Positions 1 to 10,216 of a stretch of 64,000 nt of DNA are shown one piece after another. The notes below the pieces were generated by a model, which was given only the letters and a program-made list of their open reading frames with translations, was not told where the DNA came from and ran no database searches. A program made the translations under genes and the position numbers. This stretch comes from Valencia hispanica (Eukaryota; Chordata; Actinopteri; Cyprinodontiformes; Valenciidae). Every line of letters starts with the position of its first letter. The first letter of the stretch is position 1. The stretch spans positions 6,159,501 through 6,223,500 of the forward strand of contig OY747702.1 of the NCBI GenBank assembly GCA_963556495.2. The letters run 5' to 3'.

Positions 1-1659
1 CCGCACCGTGAAGAGGGAGATGGTTTAGCCATTAAGTTTCTTCTCTGTCTAATTGAGTGAACTCCAACCTGCGTTTGATTTGTAGAACTATTATAGGGCC
101 ATTCACCACAACAGTAAAAGATAATATTGACCAATAACACAATGCAAAAACCCGTAACCTCCACTCCTCCAATCACACACACTCACACTAGAAAAACAAG
201 TACAGCACTTTTACAATATCATCAACCAGTGACCTCAACCGGAGCCACCAAAAGCCGGACCATTAAACACTATCCAATTCACGTGGCTCAATCGTGCGTT
301 TGGAAGATACGCCGGCCTCATCAAGGGAATCCGTCTGGACAACAGAGAGCACCCAGGCCCTGCCGCTGTCCACCCTTTTCGCTTGCCAGCCTTGAAGAAA
401 CTCCGACAGCGTCCTATCGGAGGCGAGCGGCCAACTCTCAAGCCCTGGTCCGCACTTCGGTCGGCCCTCAACTGAAAGAACAACACGTCAACATTAAATG
501 GAGAACGTTTAAATCGATCAATACCTATTAATTTGGTGTTAGCGCTTTTCCAGATTGATACAAAACCACCCGGGTGTTGATTAGCAAGGATCAATCCAGT
601 CGCTCTCCGATTCTCTGTTGAACTCAAAGAAAAAACACAAAATTACTATAATGCCACAAACACATGTATCAATCAGTTATGCCACACTTATTACTCACAC
701 TCAATCTCTCTCAGCCCTGAGAAAACCTAAAACCAAATTAATGCCCGCATCCTCCACCATTTTGTCGGCTCCGTAACCCATGTTCTCGGCAACTCGCTTC
801 TTACTCAGAAAGGTGGGGGCGCCGAACTCCAAAACCCCGGCGGGAAGTGTTTCAAAATAAGACCCAGAACTGAGAGACAGAGAGTAAAATAACACACACA
901 CAACAGATATCTGTTTCACACTGGACGCACCTGCAGATGGGAGCCAGAAAAGATCTGACTCGCTTCTCTACAAGGGTGTACCATTTTTATTAAAGAAGAA
1001 CAAAGAAAATATCACATGACTCATCTCCCCTCCCCTACATCTTAACAGGTCAAACATTTTCTCCAGGTCTCCTGACCTGGTTTTATAGCCGTACCATGAA
1101 GTAGAGTTATAACCCATCCTCCCTGCTTTTAGTTCCTATCTTTGCCCAAGAGTTTTATTACTTAAAACCTTACCCCCATAAAATACTGGTAAACAGTCAT
1201 GTTTTACTACCCTGAATAATATAACCAGGCCTATTTACCTCTAAACGCTTACTAAAGATATATTTAAAACATATGTACTGCATAATAAAAAATAGCCCCA
1301 AAAAAGTAGAATACAACATTCCACAACAATGTGTTATGTATGAAAGAGGTTAGTGTTTAGAATGCTGACAGTTGTTCTACAGTCACAATATATAGTCTTA
1401 ATCATAGTATCCCAATACATCGTATTGTCCCCCCTGTTTTGTCATACATATTGTATCACCAGATTCTTGCCAATACACATCCCTAACTATTGCCATCCAA
1501 TGGCTAATATTCCTGCGGTGGTGCTGGTCTGTGTTAGTCCTGTTAAACGCACAGCATTTTAAATAGAAGCTTTTATTTTGGTTTAATGAAACAAAATACA
1601 AATTTTGGATAAACTACTTATTAAAGGAAACTCTTAACTTGCTGTTTGTTTATTTGCAG
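1..1659. other. Non-coding sequence upstream of the first recognised exon
   Basis: No gene is recognised here. Open frames at 235-627 and 701-919 on the minus strand are short and match no family I know. The stretch around 930-1110 contains, on the minus strand, an AATAAA-type signal and G-rich/U-rich sequence reminiscent of the end of an LTR, but no partner repeat is visible in the window. If the exon at 1660 is real, at least the right part of this stretch is an intron of the plus-strand repeat-protein gene. Confidence 0.4.
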
Positions 1660-1677
1660 GAAAGGATGAAGATGAAG
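1660..1677 (+). CDS. Candidate 18-nt microexon of the acidic repeat-protein gene
   Basis: A strong acceptor (T-rich tract ending TTTGCAG) is followed by 18 nt and a consensus donor GTGAGT. In phase 1 it reads (G)-K-D-E-D-E plus one base. That last G joins the AT at 9998 to make Asp, so the product would read KDEDE then DGEAEAGEEE. Seen: the two splice signals and matching phase. Inferred: that it belongs to the gene whose next exon lies 8.3 kb downstream. The acidic composition fits that exon. No upstream exon was found, so the N-terminus lies left of the window. A transcript would settle it. Confidence 0.5.
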
Positions 1678-2069
1678 GTGAGTAGTGTCCATGCCTGAGA
1701 ACTCGCTTAATTGAACTTGAACTGTGAGCATGGGTGTAAATGTGCTGCAAACAACCTGCTGGTGGCACAGATAATCCCACTGATCTGTTTGGTTTCTCCG
1801 TTATCTCCCAGAGAAGAGGAAGTCCACACTGAAAGCAGAGCACAAGTTTATTTTGACGATGTAGTTCTATTTCTATGTGATGAAAGGAGTAGGGCATATT
1901 TTTCCTTAGATTATTCTGGGTTCTTTTGAGTTTAGACTAAACATAGGGCACATTAACGTCTTGACTAAATGCAACAGATTAGAATGCACTGTCCTGCAAC
2001 TTCTAGATGCACTCCTAATTTATTTTGTTTTTTTCACTGGCAAACGTCTTTAAACACTTTCCTCTAACT

Positions 2070-2286
2070 CAGGGGTGTCCAACTCCAGTCATCAGCTACT
2101 GCCCTGCAACTTTTAGGTGCATCCCTGCTCCAACACAGCTGAATCAAACGAATGACTCATTAACAGGTCATTACCAAACGTGATGGTATACTGGTGATTC
2201 AGTGATTTGATATAGCTGTGTTGGAGCAGATATGCACCTAAAAGTTGCAGGTCAGTAGCTCTCAAGACTGGAGTTGAAGACCCCTG
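2070..2286. mobile_element. hAT-type MITE with 8-bp target duplication
   Basis: A 217-bp non-coding element with terminal inverted repeats beginning CAGGGGTGTCCAACTCCAG and ending in the complementary sense at ...GACCCCTG. The arms pair along much of the element. It is flanked by 8-bp direct repeats, CTCTAACT (2062-2069) and CTCTAATT (2287-2294), with one mismatch. CAGGG termini plus an 8-bp duplication are typical of hAT. A shorter relic of the same sequence lies at about 1995-2025. It lies in the presumed long intron. Confidence 0.8.
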
Positions 2287-2296
2287 CTCTAATTAG

Positions 2297-2606
2297 GGCG
2301 GCTATAGCTCAGTGGTAGAGTTGTCAGAAATTGTGGGTTCGATTCCAGCTTCCACGTGCTACATGTCGTTGTGTCCTTGGGCAAGACACTTCACCTACCT
2401 TGCCTACTGGTGTTGGCCAAAGGGGCCGATGGCGCAATATGGCAGCCTCGCTTCTGTCGGTCTGCCCCAGGGCAACTGTGGCTATATTCATAGCTTGCTT
2501 CCACCAGTGTGTGAATGTGAGAGTGAATCAATAATGGAGTTGTAAAGCGCTTTGAGAGTCTTGAAAAGCGCTATATAAATGCAAGCCATTATTATTATTA
2601 TAATAA
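2297..2606 (+). mobile_element. tRNA-derived SINE
   Basis: The 5' part resembles a tRNA gene: A box TAGCTCAGTGG near 2305 and B box GGTTCGATTCC near 2336. It is followed by the fish SINE body with GTCCTTGGGCAAGACACTTC and a 3' end AAAGCGCTTTGAGAG...GCGCTATATAAATGCAAG, then ATT repeats. It abuts the preceding MITE's target duplication. A second, minus-strand, 5'-truncated copy with the same body lies at 27236-27433. This is a SINE, not a functional tRNA: the acceptor and anticodon arms do not fold as a tRNA. Confidence 0.8.
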
Positions 2607-5600
2607 TTGATCTATGCATTTGTGGATTCCAGTCAAGTGAGCCGACACTTGGAAATAATAATAATAGACGTTTCCAAGGTGTATTGCTGCAGACCTTGCT
2701 TTCTGATTAGCTACACGTTACATTTAACAGGCTCCATGTTCGTTTGTCCACGCAACACACCACACATGCTGCAATATCGAACCAAGACAATCCAACATGT
2801 TGAATATCCCCGATTTGTGATCGGAGCGTTCCCGACGTCTATCCGAGCAGACCAGAGCACTCTGAACACACCACACACAGGAAGAATATCTGTTAGGATT
2901 ATTTTAAGAGCCATCCCAATTATCGGGGCAAAATCTGCCTTAAAATCCTGCCGTGGCCTCTGCAGAACCTAAGGAAGTAATTCAGCCATTTGGTTCAGTA
3001 GTGCTGGAGCCAGAGGTATATCTAAAAGCTGCAAGACAGTGGATGTCATGGACATGGATGGAGGTCCCTGGATTAAATCTACCCAGTATTTGGGGGGGAG
3101 AAGCTAAATGCCTGCAGACTATTGTGACTGTTCGCATTGTCAGCCATAGTGTCTGCTCTCTGTCTCAGTGTAAATTAAGAGGGCTCTGATGGTAATAAAA
3201 AGACGGGTCTCCTTGATCTGGAGGAGCTTAGAGCACTGTTCAGCCTCACACAGGCCTCTACTGCTTAACAAATGATGTGGCCCTATGCTAGATTCCCTTA
3301 ATTATCCCAGCTTTTCTAAGTTACCTGGAGACAAATGGTGCTGCACATATAAAGATTTAGCGTTTAGCTCAGACTGGGTTCACTTGCCTCACCATCAGCT
3401 GCTTTCTGATTCAGCTCTGAGCCGTTAGTTGAAGTGTTGGAGCATAGGAATTTTTCTAGATCTACTATGAAGTAAATTCTTTCCTCTTTGTTGATGGTTT
3501 TGGATATCGGGACATAATGTTTCACCTGGTCGCCTGTCTTTAGCAACATCAGAGCTAAAATGCTGAAACTGTCAGTTCAGACCTGCCGGGGTTTCTAGGC
3601 TGGACACACTCCTAAGCCTGTTGTTTTTGGATCAGTTGGACCTCAGTGTTCCTCTTATATATTCACTACAGCCTGATAAGTCCCATTCATCTGTTTAGCA
3701 CCACCTACTGAATAGGAGACCAGTCTGCACAGTCACACAAACTTGAGCTGTAAACAAATGTCCCTAGAGGGACCTGGTGGGCCATAGTGAATAGATACAG
3801 ATGGAGAAGTAAGCTTTATACACCACTTCTTGATTCAGATGACAGGAGTGAATTAATTCCCTTTTAAGAGTGCATCTGAAGCTCCATCTGAGATGCTGAT
3901 ATGTGTGAGCATCTCCTGTAGCAGTCTGTATTACAGCAACTCTTTTTTTTAGCCTCTGACTGAAGACACCCTGTAGCCATATAACAGTCTCATTAAAAGG
4001 ATGCTCAGGGTTGTCTGTAATGGGTTTTCATTTTATGCCGAATCCTTATTTGCACCATGATCTCCAGATGTTCCACAGTTATCCCCAGAACACAAATGAA
4101 GCCTAGTTAGGAGCCTAACAGATGAGGAACATGACTTGAGCTAATCTGAGGGTTGTACAGAAATCAGCAGCAAGCATGATGTCACTGTGTCTGTCAAACT
4201 AAACAAAAACCTGACCTTCTAACAAGAACAGTCTTAATCCAGGCTTTAGTGATGAACTAATTCACTCCTCCCCCTTCATCTCAGCCACTTTTCTCTCTTT
4301 CCTGCAAACATATAGTCTCTTAAGTTAGAAGACCTCTCATCTCCCTGTGTGTCGTCACCAGGCCTTGTCTGTGTTACACCTGTTGTCCTGCTGCCACACA
4401 GCTAGAGTGGTTAAACTGATGTTGACAGAGATGTTTGAACGTAGGTCTTTAAAAACAGAACAATCTCCTCCAAACTCTCTAACACTTTGTGTCTCTACTC
4501 TTTCAGCATAATGCTTAAAGCTAAGGTCCTCTGTGGCCGCATGGATATTCGTCATAGAACTGGATGTGAAAACCCTTCTCCTCTTCCTCCTCCTCCTCCT
4601 CCTCATTTCCTCCTCTACCACATAGAACTTCGGGACAATCTCTAAAGGATCTGGCTGAGGAACTTAGAGAGATTTTTCTGGACTGTAATTGTTACCGCCT
4701 CTTGGGTTGTGGGGCGCTTGACCATTGTTGTAACAAATGCTGTTGAAGGCCATCCAGACGAACACATTTGCATCCACTGCTGTGTTCCTGTTCTTCGGAG
4801 CTCTGTCTGTTTCATCCATGACCTCTATTGAAATTACTACATTGAACAATGAGCCAACAGACTGAAATAGCCAAGCATTTTCTTTGTTACTCAGCAGACC
4901 CATAGCTGTTACTACATGCTGCCACTACTGAAGGGTTAAGCTTGCTGTGCCCCACAGTTTTTGTGTACATTGTGAGTTAATGTGAAGCAAATAATGGAAG
5001 GATTTCTCAGTTAAAGATTAAAGAAAAACCACCTACCTGGGCTGTCTCACTTGTCTGTCTGTCTGTCTTACTGTCAGAAGTGCTTTCACAGTTCCAGATA
5101 ACTCTAACTTGTTAATTTGATGGTAAGAACCGACTTTCCACTTGACCCTTTATACCTTGCACCTAACCCCACTCCCTGCCTGCTTCTCCTTCTTTACCCC
5201 TCCCCGCCCTCTGCCTGTATTGTCCTTTTAACTGTCTTTGAGTTTGCATGCAGTTTGTTTTGTGCATGTCTTTATCTACTTAGCTTTGTAATTTCTTAGA
5301 GCTTAGGCACGTCTTTAATTGTCATCAAGAAGTAGTATTTCAGTAGCAGGGAAAGGAAACTCCTACAGCTGTTTAGATGCATTGCTCTGGCATAACATTA
5401 TTGATTATTGTCTCTTCATTATGGCACCTGTTTGTGGGTGGGATTGTCCTTAAAGTTTACATGTTAAAATCTCTCGTGGGGTGTTCCCCATGTTCAGTGG
5501 TTGGTATCCGTTCAAGGAAGGAACAGGAGTGGACTGGTGACAGGATCATAGGAGCACACCAGTCAGGGTGGGACCAGTATTCCCTGGTGACTGTGGCTTC

Positions 5601-5684
5601 TTCATCAGAATAATCCCATCTGCTGCAAAGCAAAATGGCTCTGGATGAGTTTGAGGTGTTGATTTGGCCTCCATAAACAAGTCC
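2607..5684. other. Presumed intronic non-coding sequence
   Basis: About 3 kb with no recognised coding, RNA or transposon feature. It contains a CTC/TCC-rich stretch at 4577-4618 and a short TGTC run near 5049-5070. Open frames here (for example 2607-2972 and 4355-4621) show no family similarity; the latter is created by the simple repeat. Confidence 0.5.
4577..4618. repeat. TCC/CTC simple repeat
   Basis: Imperfect run of CTC/TCC triplets, about 42 bp. On the minus strand it encodes an arginine/glutamate-rich stretch in a spurious frame. Confidence 0.85.
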
Positions 5685-5872
5685 AAACCATGGAGGCCCC
5701 ATCGTGTGACTTACAGAACTTTGGAGTCGCTAACATCTTGGTGCCGGAACCTACAGCACACCTTCAGGGGTCTACTGGAGCCCATGCCTCGAGGAGTATG
5801 GGCTGTTTTTGCAGCAAAAGAGGGACCGACAGACTGTTGACCAGATTATGTTATTCCTGATCAATGTACAAC
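5685..5872 (+). pseudogene. 3' end of a degraded Tc1-like transposase gene
   Basis: The plus strand encodes the recognisable C-terminal tail of a fish Tc1-like transposase: a stretch like MEAP followed, after an indel, by QHTFRGLLEPMPRGVWAVFAAKEGPT and a stop (quoted in part; residues approximate). The sequence after it, ending near GATCAATGTACA, fits the element's terminal repeat. The frame is not continuous. The same family occurs as a minus-strand tail directly beside it (5915-6062) and as a longer fragment at 20925-21440. Confidence 0.55.
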
Positions 5873-5914
5873 CATGAAACTGTGGTGTCTAAACTGTCTA
5901 GACACTTCTGGTGT

Positions 5915-6062
5915 ACACCAATCAGCCAACTTTATGGGTCCAACCCTTGATATACCTTCCTCTTTTGCTTTCACAACAAGTCGGACCTTCAGACATGAGA
6001 ACTCTCTAGATCTGTGAAGGTCTGTGGTGGTATCTGACTCCATCATTTATTAGCACAACCTT
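5915..6062 (-). pseudogene. Second Tc1-like 3' tail, inverted relative to the first
   Basis: Starts with a terminal-repeat-like TGTACACCAATCAGCC and continues, read on the minus strand from right to left, through a diverged version of the same transposase tail (Lys-rich region, then the terminal repeat). It is strongly degraded. With 5685-5872 it forms a tail-to-tail pair separated by about 40 bp. Confidence 0.45.
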
Positions 6063-6698
6063 TACTGGGATGGATTTGAATGTCAGCTTGTGTGTTGGAT
6101 CATCCAGTACAGGCCAGTGTTGTCTCCCCACATCCATCCAGACATTTTACTGGTTTCCTTATGTTGAGCAACAGTTAGTATTCCCTCACCTCTTCAAATC
6201 TATAGCTCTTGTGGGGGCTGTAGTGATGACGCATCTGACTACTTGGGAGGACTTTAGGCAAATTGGAAGGAACAATATATGTGATACATTTATACAAGCT
6301 AACGCATATTTTGGTTGCCAGTAATTTGGTTGGGCAGTCAGTCATGGTTGAAGATGTAATATTCTTATTGCAGAAAAGGCTTTAATTTGATTAGTTTCAG
6401 TGTAGTTTAAAGTAGCGGCTGTGTCACCTGTGTGGACTCTTAAACACCATCTGCAGCAAATGGAAAATGTGCTAGCAGCCGGTTTATTTGACTTTTCTTA
6501 TGGGATGAAATTGGTCATTATTCAGTAAGAGTATACCATTTATTGAAACTTTGGGCTTTGTTAATCTGGTCATTAGACAGCGCTGTATTAGACATATCAA
6601 ATATTGTGACTCCAGAGGGCACCCTAAAAGTCTGGACTGAAATACAGATGGTCAGACTTTCTTATGGCACTCACCAGAAAATGTGAGGGTACTGTAAC
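6063..6698. other. Non-coding sequence
   Basis: About 640 bp with no recognised feature; a short open frame at 6070-6324 has no family similarity. Confidence 0.4.
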
Positions 6699-6702
6699 TT
6701 AA

Positions 6703-7382
6703 AGGCAGGGTATATGATTTCCTTTTAAAACACTTTTTTTTAAAACTGCAAAAAATGCTCTTCATATACCAGTGGCAACCTATAAGTTAGGAGTTCTTAA
6801 ACTTGACCGAGTAACTTTCATTCTTTATACAGCGAGAAAACCTGGGAAAACCTCATCCAATCAACTTCCACGGTCTGTCTAAGATAATAGGCTTGTAAGC
6901 AAAGCTTCCGTGTTCCAGCACCTCCCCCTCTGCGCGTCCCCTTCGTGTGCACGCAACGCTCGTTGTAGCCTGTAAACAGGAAGTGAGCTCGCGCTAAAAT
7001 GAACTGAAAACGCAAAGCTGTTGTGGAAAGAGCAATGAGAAAGAAGAAAGCCGACGAAGAGCGTGCTTAAAGCCGAATCTGCATCGGAGCTGATTCATTT
7101 ACACGGTGGCGTCAACTCAAGGAAGCTAAGGGCTTGCTAACGGATGCGTTGGTTGCAGATTTTCTCCTGGACAGGTAAGATCATGTTATATTTTGTGACT
7201 TTGGTTGAAATAGCGGAGTGAAGTGTGAAGTGAAGTGGCGGAGACCCACGAGACCATGCTGGCGGCGCGTGCCTGTGTTATTGAGGCGTGGCTTATTGGG
7301 AGAGCATGAAGCAGGGGTTGAGACTTTTTATTTTTCAATAACGCCCTCTCAAGGAGCGCTCCCACAATTGTATACCCTGCCT
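6703..7382. mobile_element. TTAA-target DNA transposon remnant with one exon
   Basis: Termini AGGCAGGGTATA (6703) and TATACCCTGCCT (to 7382) are inverted repeats, flanked on both sides by TTAA (6699-6702 and 7383-7386). A TTAA duplication points to the piggyBac or Kolobok superfamilies; the termini alone do not decide between them. Inside, on the plus strand, 7035-7174 looks like an exon remnant: ATG, a lysine-rich start, an in-frame TAA at 7068-7070, then a segment FTRWRQLKEAKG...ADFLLDR ending at a GTAAGA donor. That FxRW...FLLD motif is one I associate with 5' exons of fish transposon-linked genes, but I cannot name it. Confidence 0.6.
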
Positions 7383-7832
7383 TTAAAGCAGAAGTATTTG
7401 TACTTGAACAATACCAACCATTTTCCTTCAACTTTAGGAATTTGAATCTGGTACCAGACTGTTACATGTGCATTTCCTGTCTCTCCACTGTAATCAAAAC
7501 ATGTTCAACTTTGATATGACGAGATGGATTGTACTTATGTTAAAGGAGTCATGACCTGTAATTTTGACTTTTCCACGAGAAAAAATGTATGGTATGATTG
7601 CCTAACGATTATACACTGGCCGGGAAGCCGATATTTAAAAGTGAAGCGTGAACCAGCCCACGTGCACGCGCTCTCAAATACGTGATTTAAATTTCTGGCT
7701 GACTTGACGTCAAGTCGGCGCAGGATATACCATATATAGACATCGCAGACCTATGCTGCAGGAAGCCCGCCCTCCCCCTCGCCCTTCTCCCCCTCATATT
7801 CAGTCGAGTGCCGCCATTACTAAATTCTAGTG

Positions 7833-8077
7833 ATGGGAATTCCAGCTCTTTTTGGAGAGCCAGTTCTTTTGGCTTGGCTCACCATAAAGAGCCGGCTCTT
7901 TTGGCTCCTCAGATTTTCTGTTGTTTAAAGTATATTTATTACCAATATTAATGCAAAACGATGTGTACCAAATGTAACAAAACAAGCGGGGGGGGGGGGG
8001 ACCGGCTCCCAATGACGAGCCGGCTCCCATCGTTCACTTCAAAGAGTTAGCTCTTAGAGCCGGTTCGTTCGCGACTA
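7833..8077. mobile_element. hAT-like fragment nested in the TTAA element
   Basis: Begins TAGTGATGGGAATTCC and contains repeated GAGCCGGCTC-type blocks in both orientations, a pattern seen in a common fish hAT family. A run of 13 G lies at 7988-8000. The matching right terminus (ending CATCACTA) is absent, so only one end is present. Confidence 0.45.
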
Positions 8078-8102
8078 TACTTTGAATCACCGATTCAAAG
8101 TA
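8078..8102. repeat. Perfect 11-bp-arm hairpin
   Basis: TACTTTGAATC and its exact complement GATTCAAAGTA are separated by ACC. Confidence 0.8.
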
Positions 8103-8793
8103 TGAACTCGACCGTGAAAGATGCAGAAAGTTTCTTCACGCAATGATGCATTAAGAAGACATATTCGTGTCAACCTTTTATTTTAATCAGCTAAAACCAT
8201 TTCTACCAGAAACGTAATGCACATGTGAGTTGCTCTGTTGTTGACTGCCAGAATCAACATGGAAATATTTTTTCTATTTTTTTACGCCGGGATCCTTTAC
8301 GAATTTGGGACAATATCAGGTGAAGTTGGCATCGAAGCTCCGTTTGGAAAAAGGGGCAATTCCAACAATCAGGGACTTGCCTGTAATTGAAACGGTAAGG
8401 CTGTGTTTTTATTGCTCTGCTGTGTGTAACAAACAGCAGTGGCTATTGTATGCTAGCAGGAGTATTTTTTATTTTTTGCTAGCGGGAGTAGTAGATATGG
8501 GTTAGATATGCTGAAGCGTTGTCAACCATAGACATATCGTGTCAACCCCTCTCCTTCCTGCCACCAATCAACGCGCCCCTCATTTGCATTATTGCAATGA
8601 CCGTCCACGACAGCCAAAATATCGCATCAGATCTCGCGAGACAATAATGTCTTCAGAAATAAGGGTCAGAGGAGCTCTGTGTTTATTTTTTTCATTTTTT
8701 TCATTTTTTTTCAACTTTTCTTTTTTAGAAGGGCCTGAAAGACTATAATAGAGCGTGGGTATCCAAGTTAATACTAGGTTATGACTCCTTTAA

Positions 8794-9997
8794 CAAGGCA
8801 AGGCGATATGGCCTAAAAAAAAATCTCATTGTTTTATTCGTTTTTCTCATATCAAATCTGGTTTCCGGTTCTAATGAATTTTTTTCTACCTTTAAAAAGA
8901 AATTACAAAAGACACCAATCCACTCAGTAACTTTCAATATTGAAAGTTCTACATAGAGCAGTAATTGAGCTTTTAAAAACAAGCAAGCAAAAAGCACAAA
9001 ATATTTTTCAAAAACATACTTTTGTTTTAATCAACCCTTCTGGGAGTTGACCTGAATTCAAAGTACTTCTAAATACAAGCCGTAAAACATGCTTATGATA
9101 CAAAATGGTTACCCCTGAGAGCTGACATTATTTTAAACTATGGAAGCCCAAGGGGGGTGCATTGTAAAAAAAAAAAAAAGTAATCCAGATTTTCCTAAAA
9201 CAAAATCTTACTAAGCAGCAAATCGATTAATCACTCAGCCTAGTTAACACCTTGCATTATGTTCCAGTGTGGTCACATTTTGCACTGGCTATCATATTTC
9301 ATTGACCATATTTCAGCCCAGCTTCTTAACGGGTTCTCTGGATTAATAACAACTATAGGTCCCAGAGTTTGGTGAAACACAGGTATTAAGGTGTTTTGAA
9401 AAATCATGGTTACAAAACTGCAAAAACAAAGTCCTTTTATTGAGATGCCAAAAGCGTTGACTCCTAACTTAACAGTGTATTTAAAGTACAGTTGGCAAGC
9501 TAGGAGCTGAATGTCTGTAAATCAACAGACTGGAGGCTGGTAGTCTGCTGGTAGACACACTGACTAATTAACCAGCTAATATGAGCTTCTTATACTTGTG
9601 TTGCTCCAAAAAAAGCAAAATTGTAATAATGAGTAATATTCTTCATAATAGGCAATGAAATCCATTAAGCAGGAATACACAGGGTCTAAAGACCAGGACC
9701 AAATTTTCTAAAAGTGAAGCTGGCCAGTTTGGGAAAAACACCTATTAACACTAGTTTTTCTTTCTGTTCAATGAAATGGAATCTAAACAAATGTTATATC
9801 AGAGCAAGACAAATGTGTTCAGTGATAGAGAATTCAGTTTTCTCCAAAATGATTTAAATCAATCATTCCAATCCAGTCTTATAGGAAGATTCAGATCCAG
9901 TTACATATATTCTGATCATTAGTTTGTAAGACTTCATGTATGTCAATATAGGAGAGTTCCTCTATTAAACAGCCAACTATTTTTCTGTACGTTGCAG
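8794..9997. other. Intronic sequence before the 219-nt exon
   Basis: AT-rich, no recognised gene or element; an A13 run lies near 9167-9179. The right end supplies the acceptor TTTTCTGTACGTTGCAG for the exon at 9998. Confidence 0.5.
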
Positions 9998-10216
9998 ATG
10001 GAGAGGCTGAAGCTGGGGAAGAGGAGCATGCTACTGTTGAGGCTGAGATCATAGTGGAGGAAGCAGCTGAGGTGGTTGCTGAAGCGTCTGAGGCCGTTGC
10101 CGAGGTGGCACAGGAAGTGGAGGCAGCTGTAGAGGAAGTAGCTGAAGTGGCCGTAGCAGTAGAAGAAGCTGTGGCCAACCCTGCCGCGGTCGTTGCAGAG
10201 GAGACGCAAAACGATG
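9998..10216 (+). CDS. Exon of an acidic, Ala/Glu/Val-rich protein
   Basis: The exon is 219 nt, phase 1 at both ends, between acceptor GTTGCAG and donor GTACGA. It encodes about 73 residues, low-complexity and acidic, beginning DGEAEAGEEEHATVEAEII and continuing with many EVAE/EAV units. No domain is recognisable. Phase matches both the microexon at 1660 and the large exon at 12562. The donor is weak (only GTA and A fit). Without splicing here the frame ends at TAA 10228-10230, four codons on, so an intron-retaining short isoform is possible. Low-complexity proteins of this kind are often given automatic names such as fibrous-sheath CABYR-binding-like; a mitochondrial glutamate-rich protein (mgarp-like) is another possibility. 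Neither is supported beyond composition. Confidence 0.65.

Larger units (their letters stand above)
7544..8789. mobile_element. Second TTAA-target DNA transposon, non-coding
   Basis: Inverted termini AGGAGTCATGACCT (7544) and its complement ending AGGTTATGACTCCT (8789), 13 of 14 matching, flanked by TTAA at 7540-7543 and 8790-8793. The interior has no transposase-like frame. It holds a hAT-like fragment (about 7833-8075) and a perfect hairpin (8078-8102), so it has itself been a target. Superfamily piggyBac or Kolobok by target duplication only. Confidence 0.6.

Noticed and set aside
2300..2370. tRNA gene
   Set aside because: A and B boxes are present, but the rest is SINE body and the tRNA fold is not maintained.
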